NCBI GenBank assembly: GCA_022495995.1
Contig: JAFEMH010002516.1
Location: 271,143-335,142, forward strand
DNA from: Adenophora triphylla var. japonica
Taxonomy: Eukaryota > Streptophyta > Magnoliopsida > Asterales > Campanulaceae
Reading direction: 5' to 3'
DNA length: 64,000 nucleotides
Shown one piece after another: positions 56,126 through 64,000 of the stretch (position 1 is the stretch's first letter; each line of letters begins with the position of its first letter). The position numbers and the translations under genes were made by a program. The notes below the pieces were generated by a model, which saw only the letters and a list, made by a program, of their open reading frames with translations, was not told where the DNA came from and searched no databases.

Positions 56126-57493
56126 CATACACTCGTCCTGCATTCTCGGTTCAATTAGCACTATCCCAACTCCACTGACGTTCTTGGTCGCTGACCCATC
56201 TGAGTAGACCTTCCAACAATCGTCGGGTAGGTGAGTGGCGACCTGAGACTCTGGCTCTTTTCCTTTGGTTTTCTCTTTCTGAGCCCGCATTTCGCTGTCC
56301 TCCTTGGTGAACGTCAGCTCGACCAAGAAGTCTGCTAATGCCTGAGCTTTCAGTGCTTTTCGAGGTCGATACTCGATGTCGAATTCCGTTAGGGCAATTG
56401 ACCAGTTGAGTAAACGACCTGAACTTTCTGGCTTATGAAGAATTTTCCTTAGAGGGGCATTCGTAAGTACCACTATTGGGTGAGCCAAAAAATAAGCTCG
56501 TAGCTTCCTTGAAGCTACGACTAAGGCATAAGCGACCTTCTCAGCGTTGTAGTATCTACCCTCTACGTCTGATAGGGCCTTGCTGACATAGTAAATTGGC
56601 TTTTGAAGTCCTTTCTCTTCTCTTATCAAGACTGCTGCCACCTGCTTGTCTCCCACAGACAGATATACAAACAAGGTCTCACCAGTGGTCGGGCTGCTCA
56701 ATAGTGGAGGAGTAGCAAGGTATTCTTTGAGTTGTTGGAACGACGAATGACATTCGGCCATCCACTCAAAGTTTTTCATCCCCCTCAATGATTTGAAGAA
56801 GGGGAGAGACCTTTCAGCCGACTTGGATATAAAGCGACCTAGGGCTGCCACCCTGCCATTGAGTCGCTGCAACTCCTTTATACTTGCAGGCTCCTTCATC
56901 TCGACTAGAGCCTTGATCTTTTCCGGGTTAGCTTCTATACCCCTCTGGGACACCATGAATCCAAGGAACTTTCCAGCTTCTACTCCAAAGACGCACTTGC
57001 TGGGATTGAGTTTCATGTCGTTTGCTCGCAGATTGACGAATGTTTCTTTTAGGTCGACTACGTGACATCCGGTCTTAGTTTTGATGACCATATCGTCGAC
57101 GTAAGCCTCCATATTTCGGCCAATTTGTGAGGCAAAGTACTTGTTCACCATTCTTTGATAAGTCGCACCTGCATTCTTCAATACAAATGGCATCATGTTG
57201 TAGCAGTAGATGCCTCCAGCCGCCTGAAATGCCGTCTTGACTATGTCGTCCTCATGCATCTTAATCTGGTGGTACCCTGAGTAAGCGTCGAGGAAGCTGA
57301 GGGTGGAGTGACCAGTAATGGAATCAACTAGTTTGTCGATTCTAGGAAGGGGGTAGCTGTCCTTCGGGCAAGCAAGATTCAGAGTGGTGAAGTCGACACA
57401 CATCCGCCATTTGCCATTTGATTTTTTCACCATGACCACATTGTCCAACCACGTTGTGTGAGTGGCCTCCTTGATTATCCCTGCACTTAAAAG
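56126..57493 (-). pseudogene. reverse transcriptase and first RNase H of C
   Basis: Open from 57448: SNGKWRMCVDFTTLN, CPKDSYPLPRID, LSFLDAYSGYHQIKM, catalytic EAYVDDMVIKT (about residue 115), KCVFGVEAGKFLGFMVSQRG, then the Tat-type RNase H with FVYLSVGDKQVAAVLIRE, KPIYYVSKAL and LLNWSIALTEFDIEYRPR. The first RNase H has lost its usual first Asp (LSVG), as is common in elements with a second RNase H. A TAA at 57494 separates this from the RT N-terminus in the same frame. Confidence 0.9.
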
Positions 57494-58556
57494 TTATTGT
57501 ACCTCAGGTTTTATGGCCTCTTCCTTATCTCGAGCGAAGCTCCTCAATTTCTGGGGTCTGGGCTTTATAGTCGGGTTGACTTCAAGCCTGTGAACGGCGA
57601 CCTCTTCCTTGATTCCCTTCATGTCTTCTACTCTCCACGCAAAGACATCATTACTCCCCTTGAGTAGTTCGATGATTTCCAGCCTTTCTTCAGCTGACAA
57701 TTGTTTCCCAATCTGAATTTTTTGGTCGGGGTAGGAAGGGTTGGTGACTACCGATTCTAGCTCGTCCACAGCCTCCAGTTCTGGACCATCTCTGAACTGC
57801 AGAGTCTCAATTATGATCTCCCTAACTCTTTGTCTCTCCTCGGCCCCCAGGTGTGGAACCTCCTCAGCTATCATATCATCCAGCTTATCTGCAACCTCGC
57901 TGGTGGTGGTGGTGGCCCCCGAGTTATTGTCGACCTGGAGGGATTGGTTGCCTATGAGGACTTGGTCGACCATAACTACATCTGGATCGACCGCTGTGGT
58001 TTCAGAGTGACATGTCGACTCAAGCATGACCTCGTCATTTGAGCGATAGGTCGACTCTTCCACATCGTGTGATCGTTGACTGATCGGGTAGTTTTGGTGG
58101 CCCGGCGGGACAACTTCAAGTAACCATCTCAGTCTCAATTTCTAACTCCCTTTTCTTTCTCTCTCTGAGAACATGATCCGAGTAGGCTCGAGTTGTGCCT
58201 TGCACACAACCCATCCAAGCAGTGTAGGGAACTTGACTCGTTGGTGGGGAATTGATGCCACCATTCCAAGCGCGACTGACACAGAATACCAAGTATAGCA
58301 ACAGTAATCACTTTGTTCACATCTATCACAATAAATTGTACCTTCGATACTACCACCAAGGGGTGTGGCCAAAGGTTGACGTCGAGCTCAATCTATCCTT
58401 TGGCGTCAACTCGATGGTTGGTGAAACCCTCCAACCTCGCCATCATATCTTTTCAGCCAAATTGCTCGTCATTAAGACCCATCTCCGGAAGGTCTTGTAG
58501 AACAATATATCTTTGAGGCCCCGTGTCGACTCAGAGTCTGCTCGTCGTACATCCGT
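57494..58556 (-). pseudogene. protease (decayed) and RT N-terminus of C
   Basis: From 58138 down an open frame covers an acidic linker (PHLGAEERQRVREI) and the RT start: NDVFAWRVEDMKGI, VAVHRLEVNPTIKPRPQKLR. The protease part, 58556-58139, is badly broken. Pieces such as PEMGLNDEQ, LVVVSKVQFIVIDV and KFPTLLGW are scattered over two frames, and no clear DG/DTG active site survives. Protease therefore decayed more than its neighbours. Confidence 0.7.
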
Positions 58557-59173
58557 CTATGAGACCTTGGATGACGAGAACTTGCTCCCTAGCCGCCATA
58601 TTGGTTGCCAATTCATGGGGTAGAAGCTGATTACATCATCTCTGACATCTCTCCTTGGAGGCACATGTGGGGCCTTGTTGAGCTGAAAAATTTTATGTTT
58701 GATGGCCGTGTTGCTGGTTTGCTCTGTGATTACTCCCAAGTTCAATCTAGGTTGCCTTGGTCCCTGCTGTCCACCTGCTGGTTGCTCGCCCCCACCGGCT
58801 TGGGGCCTTTTAACATATGTATCGAGCCTTCCCTGGTCGACCATTCTCTGGATGATATGCTTCAATCCCAAGCAATTCTCTGTGAGATGACCTGTGTCTT
58901 TGTGATAATCACAGTATTTGCTATTGTCCCATCTGAATTTGTTGCCTGGGTTCATTAGGGCAGGTGGGGCCAGCTCGATTGCATTCATAATTTCAGTTTG
59001 ACTCACCGTTAGGGGAGTGAAAGTCTCGGGCACCTTCTCTGTCGCCCTTGTCCTGTTCTTACCATTTTTATTGTTTCCTCCATTCTTGTTGGAGTCCTTC
59101 TTGTCATCAGCAACCTCCACCTTGGGGCTTTTCCCATTCATCTTTTCCTTCCTTTCCTCGGCCAGTGCGACGT
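58557..59173 (-). pseudogene. gag C-terminal half of C
   Basis: Residues KYCDYHKDTGHLTENC (about 58870) are the single Tat-type finger, followed by LKHIIQRMVDQGRL and a Gly/Gln-rich stretch. Reading upstream, NVALAEERKEK is gag, and then sequence changes at 59173 to J; the remaining residues of that open frame belong to J. The gag N-terminal domain lies outside the window or is lost. Confidence 0.85.
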
Positions 59174-59757
59174 TTGTGATGATGTGTCGCCATTTCGCGG
59201 GAAAAAATTCGATTTTTCGCGTTTCTTTGAAAAAAACCAAATAAAACCCGGGAAAAAGAACGGAGTCGCCACGCCATTTTTGTTTTAAGGGCCAAAACTT
59301 TGAAAAATGCCCGAGATCAGAGATTTGGGTTCGGAGGTCATGTTACACGCCGGGAAGGACGTTAGTGTGCACCCGGAATGCCTCGTAAAACGAGTCTTCC
59401 AAGCTGAAAATCATTTGTGTGTGGGTGTGTGTGTGTTTTGGCCAAAATAAGTTGAAACTCAGAAAAGTAAAAATTGGGATATCTTTTTAAGACTTTAAAC
59501 TGATCCCATGATTTTTTGGAAGATTTTTGGATTGAGATTTGGTACTCAAAAGACCTTTTGAAGTTGAGAGCCACTTCTGCCAGAATGAAAAAGGCAGTGG
59601 ACCTTTGATTTTGAAATGGATTCAAGGGTCTTAAAACTTCATAATCTGGATAAACTCAGAGAATGAAAGTTGTTCCAGACACCTTAAATAAGATTTGTAC
59701 GAAGGAATTTTCCATTTTGGAGAAGATTTGAGGGGTCAAAACCTTCTGGAAATCCAA
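59174..59757 (-). repeat. 584-bp duplication of the LTR end of J
   Basis: 59174-59757 and 59759-60340 are almost identical, both starting TGTGATGATGTGTCGCC. Differences are few single-base changes and a shorter GT run. The first copy stops at GGAAATCCAAC, while the second runs on. The LTR terminus is thus present twice in direct orientation. Confidence 0.9.
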
Positions 59758-61175
59758 CTGTGATGATGTGTCGCCATTTCGCGGGAAGAAATTCGATTTT
59801 TCGCGTTTCTTTGAAAAAAACCAAATAAAACCCGGGAAAAAGAACGGAGTCGCAATGCCATTTTTGTTTTAAGGGCCAAAACTTTGAAAAATGCCCGATA
59901 TCAGAAATTTGGGTTCGGAGGTCATGTTACACGCCGGGAAGGACGTTAGTGTGCACCCGGAATGCCTCGTAAAACGAGTCTTCCAAGCTGAAAATTATTT
60001 GTGTGTGTGTGTGTGTGTTTTGGCCAAAATAAGTTGAAACTCAGAAAAGTAAAAATTGGGATATCTTTTTAAGACTTTAAAATGATCCCATGATTTTTTG
60101 GAAGATTTTTGGATTGAGATTTGGTACTCAAAAGACCTTTTGAAGTTGAGAGCCACTTCTGCCAGAATGAAAAAGGCAGTGGACCTTTGATTTTGAAATG
60201 GATTCAAGGGTCTAAAAAATTCATAATCTGGATAAACTCAGAGAATGAAAGTTGTTCCAGACACCTTAAATAAGATTTGTTCGAAGGAATTTTCCATTTT
60301 GGAGAAGATTTGAGGGGTCAAAACCTTCTGGAAATCTCATATATGCAATCTGGATTTCCAGAAGCTGATGAATTAGCCTCTAAAAGAAAATTTGAAAAGA
60401 GGAGTTTTACTCACCAAAAAAATAAAGTAAAAATATGTCTGGAAATCTCTGGATGTTGGATACAAAAAGTGTTGTAGTCAACACCAAATTCCAAGTTTAT
60501 CTGTGTCCAAAAATTAAGACAATGGACTGGGATCTTGGAAAATTACTACTGGACAGCAACTTCTCAAGAAAGAAAATATGATTTTAAGGGGGGTTTTGCA
60601 TCCATGCTTGTCCCCATTTCCCTAGGTTTTGGTTAGTGATCACTTGACATTTTAGTGGTGAATCAACTATACCAAACCATCCTTGGGGTACATTAGGACT
60701 AAGCACTTCATTTGCTTGGGAAGGGGATTTTTATCCTTTGAAAATGAGATTTGATGCTTGAAAATGTTTTTTAGGGTTTTGAAAATATATTTTCTTTGCA
60801 AGAAAGTAAGAGAACTTGAAAATAATTTTGATCCTTGGTAGAAGATCATCCATGGAGATGAACTTCCATGGTGATCTTCTTGGATCTAAGACAAGAAGAT
60901 GAATGAACTACATTTTGTAGTTTGAAAATGCATGCATGGATGAAAGATTTAGGGTAAGAAGAGGGAGGTTATACCTATCTTCTTTGAGTTTGTGTTTGAA
61001 TGGGTTCAAGGCTTGAATGTGTTTAGGGTTTGAATTTGAGAGTGAGTGTGAGTTGGGAAAGATTCAAGAGAAAATGGTGACAATTCAAGTGAATTCTCAC
61101 TGTTTTCTCTCTATATTTCACCAGAGGTTCAGTGCAAATTGTGTTGTGGCTCCTTATTTTTGTGACTGGATGGCT

Positions 61176-61217
61176 CAATTTATAGCCCTCCTGAAATGAC
61201 AAACTCATCCGCGCGGA
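61176..61217 (-). promoter_or_regulatory. TATA box and palindrome of LTR J
   Basis: The minus strand reads GGGCTATAAATTGAG (61176-61189 region), with TCCGCGCGGA at 61208-61217 just upstream on that strand. The arrangement copies that of A. Confidence 0.55.
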
Positions 61218-61514
61218 AAAGGTTGGTAGCGTGCACTGTTCATTAAATGCAGCTCCAGGCTTTGGACAGGAAGAATAATCTTTTGAAAATTCAAATTAAA
61301 CAGCCAGTTTATGTTTCCAACCATTTCTTTTTTTGGTTTTTCTTATTTCTTTTGCTTTTTTGATTCCTTTCCTTGGTTTATCTTTTTTTGGCAATCCCTA
61401 ATCTACCCTTGGTTGGTTAGAAATGTTAGAAATGTTAGGAATTGTTAGAAATGTTATAACTTTCGTTAATTTTCTAACGAAAATTCTAACAAGCTCAAAT
61501 TGGAGCACTTACAG

Positions 61515-61662
61515 TAGCCCCTCGGCGACGGCGCTTTCGAAGGAAGCGGGGTCGTCGATAAGAGTAAGGCTCCATATTTGGCAGGATGATCGAGTGATCT
61601 GGTGGCTGAACCTATTCAATAGGCTACCTACGTATCCCGAATGGGAATCAAGCCAGTCGTAG
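61515..61662. repeat. hairpin cassettes H1 and H2 (copy J)
   Basis: H1 pairs CGCTT (61532-61536) with AAGCG (61544-61548) where other copies have CACTT/AAGTG, a compensatory change. H2 pairs CTACG (61628-61632) with CGTAG (61658-61662). Confidence 0.75.
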
Positions 61663-61679
61663 TTCGGATCTTTGACCTT

Positions 61680-62110
61680 GGAGATGATGGCGTTTTAGGT
61701 GCCTCGAACTTGATGAGCGAGTTACGCGGTCGGTTCTTTGGAGAGAAACTCTGTTGGGGGTAAGAGATGACCATTTTCGGTCTGATGGCTATCCGCTCTG
61801 CTGGGGATAGGAATGACCATTTTCGGTCTGGGGATTATCTGCTCTGCTGGGGATAGGGATGACCATTTTCGGTCTGATGGCTATCCGCTCTGCTGGGGAT
61901 GATTGCGATTTATAGCTTTCCTAGTGATAGCGTCTTAGGTGTCTTGCACCTTGGAGATGGCGTCTTAGGTGCCTCGAACCTTGATGATGGCGTTTTAGGT
62001 GCCTCAGACCTTGATGATGGCGTTTTAGGTGCCTCAAACCTGGGTGATGGCGTTTTAGGTGCCTCGAACCTTGGTGATGGCATTTTAGGTGCCTCGAACC
62101 TTGGCCTTTC
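61680..62110. repeat. two short arrays of LTR J
   Basis: First, three copies of 'gatggctatccgctctgctgg' with 'gaccattttcggtctg' (61745-61895). Second, seven copies of a 27-30-bp unit 'gatggcgttttaggtgcctc' plus 'gaacctt' (61680-62105). The open frames across them on both strands come from the period. Confidence 0.85.
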
Positions 62111-62262
62111 GGTGGACTTTGTCTGCTGCCGAAGGAGAAGGTGACCGTTTTGGTCGGGGATAGTTGGTCCTCTATTGGACTTCATTTTGAAAGGATCAGT
62201 CTTACGTCTGCTGCCGAAGGATGACCGTGCTGGTCGAGTGGCTGGACCTAATGATAGGCTAC

Positions 62263-62298
62263 CTACGTATCCCTAGTGGGAATCAAGCCCTTTCGTAG
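62263..62298. repeat. second H2 hairpin of J
   Basis: CTACG (62263-62267) with CGTAG (62294-62298) and inner CCC/GGG. H2 occurs twice in J, as in A. Confidence 0.7.
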
Positions 62299-62389
62299 TT
62301 CGAAATCTACTCGAGATTCCATTGGCTTCGCTGGGGATTTCGTTAGCCTTTGCTGGGGGAAAATCAGACGTATTTGTAGGAGAAATCGG

Positions 62390-63800
62390 CCTTACGTTTG
62401 ACTGCCGGGGAAGATTTTGATGAAAGATACGGGATCTCGTTATCTTTCTCGGGGAAATCGGTCTTAAGTTTGACTGCCGTTTGATGATTTTGATGAAAGA
62501 TACGGGATCTCGTTATCTTTCTCGGGGAAATCGGTCTTACGTTTGACTGCCGTTTGATGATTTTGATGAAAGATACGAGATCTCGTTATCTTTCTCAGGG
62601 AGATCGGTCTTACGTTTGACTGCCGGAGGGAAATTTTGATGAAAGATACGTGATTCCGTTATCTTTCTCGGGGAGATCGGTCTTACGTTTGACTGCCGGG
62701 GAAGATTTTGATGAAAGATATGGGATTCCGTTATCTTTCTCGGGGAGATCGGTCTTACGTTTGACTGCCGTTTGATGATTTTGATGAAAGATACGAGATC
62801 TCGTTATCTTTCTCGGGGAGATCGGTCTTACGTTTGACTGCCGGGGAAGATTTTGATGAAAGATACGGGATCTCGTTATCTTTCTCGGGGAGATCGGTCT
62901 TACGTTTGACTGCCGGAGAGTAATTTTGATGAAAGATACGGGATTCCGTTATCTTTCTCGGGGAGATCGGTCTTACGTTTGACTGCCGGAGGGTAATTTT
63001 GATGAAAGATACGGGATTCCGTTATCTTTCTCGGGGAGATCGGTCTTACGTTTGACTGCCGTTTGATGATTTTGATGAAAGATACGGGATCTCGTTATCT
63101 TTCTCGGGGAAATCGGTCTTACGTTTGACTGCCGTTTGATGATTTTGATGAAAGATACGGGATCTCGTTATCTTTCTCGGGGAGATCGGTCTTACGTTTG
63201 ACTGTCGTTTGATGATTTTGATGAAAGATACGGGATCTCGTTATCTTTCTCGGGGAGATCGGTCTTACGTTTGACTGCTGGAGAGTAATTTTGATGAAAG
63301 ATATGGGATTCCGTTATCTTTCTCGGGGAGATCGGTCTTACGTTTGACTGCCGGGGAAGATTTTGATGAAAGATACGGGATTCCGTTATCTTTCTCGGGG
63401 AGATCGGTCTTACGTTTGACTGCCGGGGGTAATTTTGATGAAAGATACGGGATTCCGTTATCTTTCTCGGGGAGATCGGTCTTACGTTTGACTGCCGTTT
63501 GATGATTTTGATGAAAGATACGGGATCTCGTTATCTTTCTCGGGGAAATCGGTCTTACGTTTGACTGCCGTTTGATGATTTTGATGAAAGATACGGGATC
63601 TCGTTATCTTTCTCGGGGAGATCGGTCTTACGTTTGACTGCCGTTTGATGATTTTGATGAAAGATACGGGATCTCGTTATCTTTCTCGGGTAGATCGGTC
63701 TTACGTTTGACTGCCGGGGATAATTTTGATGAAAGATACGGGATTCCGTTATCTTTCTCGGGGAGATCGGTCTTACGTTTGACTGCCGAGGGTAATTTTC
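62390..63800. repeat. ~75-bp tandem array with internal palindrome, about 20 copies
   Basis: The unit contains 'ggtcttacgtttgactgccg' and 'ttttgatgaaagatacggga' and 'ttatctttctcggggagat'. Length alternates between about 72 and 77 bp, depending on 'gccgtttgatg' or 'gccggggaag'. Each unit has GAAAGATA...TATCTTTC arms around a changing centre (CGAGATCTCG, CGGGATCTCG or CGGGATTCCG) that keeps pairing. Confidence 0.95.
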
Positions 63801-63910
63801 TTGACAAGGGGCTGACTTTGGTTAACTTTGGTTAACTCTGTCAAGTTGGGGACTGAACTGCAGAGTCCCGCATTTTTAAAGGGCAAAAGGGTCATTTTGA
63901 CCACGACAAT

Positions 63911-63928
63911 CCTATCCGCGCGGATAGG
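63911..63928. repeat. 18-bp perfect palindrome of LTR J
   Basis: CCTATCCGCGCGGATAGG, the longest perfect palindrome noticed in the window. It lies close to the presumed U3 start of J, like GTCCATGCGGAC (44764) in A and the pair at 19218-19263 in G. Confidence 0.9.
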
Positions 63929-64000
63929 AGCGTGTTCCGTAGGGTTTTAATGAGGGCCAACGCCCTTCCTCTTCCCATTCAGTTTTTTTGAAATTACGAG

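Larger units (their letters stand above)
49390..59173 (-). mobile_element. C: Tat-type gypsy element with antisense gene
   Basis: On the minus strand: gag C-terminal half (59173-58557), protease (58556-58139), RT (57448 on), RNase H, a second RNase H (56125-55621), integrase (55620-54494), 3' untranslated region with a 65-bp array, then a spliced gene on the opposite strand (50546-53768) and the 3' LTR (49390-~50311). The 5' LTR and the first part of gag lie beyond the J insertion. Damage is light compared with D and B: few stops and frameshifts. The dual RNase H, the YCDYHKDTGH gag finger and the antisense gene together mark the Tat lineage. Confidence 0.85.
59174..64000 (-). mobile_element. 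J: very long Tat/Ogre-like LTR inside C gag
   Basis: The plus strand begins TGTGATGATGTGTCGCC, then GGAGTCGCCACGCC and TTCGGAGGTCATGTTACACG, the block shared with G, I, H and A. It contains a 584-bp end duplication, minus TATA (61176-61189), H1/H2 (61515-61662), a further H2 (62263-62298), arrays (61680-62110, 62390-63800) and an 18-bp palindrome (63911-63928). On the minus strand CTGAATGGGAAGAGGAAGGG near 63980 may be the polypurine tract, giving an LTR of about 4.2 kb, long but usual for Ogre. No gene inside. 60340-61170 holds nothing else recognisable. Confidence 0.7.

Noticed and set aside
61899..62185. Repeat frames on both strands in J
   Set aside because: Produced by a 27-30-bp array; no non-repeat coding part.

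Overview
This window is nuclear DNA of a flowering plant with a repeat-rich genome. It consists almost wholly of nested and broken LTR retrotransposons. The evidence is Ty3/gypsy gag-pol reading frames, plant-type primer-binding sites, long LTRs packed with tandem arrays, target-site duplications, and many stop codons of the C-to-T type expected from decay of methylated cytosines. I see no convincing host gene, rRNA, tRNA or CRISPR array. The species cannot be named from the sequence.

Layout, left to right. (1) 1-2394: fragment of a long Tat/Ogre-like LTR (R2). (2) 2395-3513 and 12244-12549: one Ty1/copia-type LTR, split by element E. (3) 3519-12238: element E, a Del/Tekay-like gypsy element on the minus strand with two 2.46-kb LTRs and a perfect AGTAC target duplication. 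Its gag is deleted and its pol is a relic. (4) 12550-16446: element D, same family, plus strand, gag to integrase, cut inside the integrase by G. (5) 16447-19760: G, a Tat/Ogre-like LTR plus an antisense-ORF fragment. (6) 20068-24910: element B, a D relative with LTR, gag and broken pol. (7) 24911-31260 and 31447-35870: H and I, two Tat/Ogre-like 3' ends facing each other across a 185-bp scrap of B-type LTR. (8) 35818-39168: K, an antisense gene plus LTR of another Tat-like element. (9) 39169-40019: featureless. (10) 40020-41650: F, a C-type LTR with the start of its antisense gene. (11) 41660-48069: A, LTR, antisense gene and integrase. (12) 48070-49389: Athila-like LTR with its primer-binding site. 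(13) 49390-59173: C, a nearly complete Tat element on the minus strand with pol, two RNase H domains and a three-exon antisense gene. (14) 59174-64000: J, a very long Tat/Ogre-like LTR inserted in the gag of C.

Themes. Tat-type elements C, F and K carry one family of intron-containing antisense genes between pol and the 3' LTR; A and G carry a second, unrelated family in the same place. At least six LTR families carry short CG-centred palindromes, often in clusters whose flanks covary so that pairing is kept. Some of these words are shared exactly between unrelated families. The Tat/Ogre-like LTRs also share two hairpin cassettes, one with a clean compensatory change, and each has its own tandem array. 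I regard the palindromes and hairpins as the most likely undescribed signal here. All family names rest on motif recognition by eye, since no search could be run.
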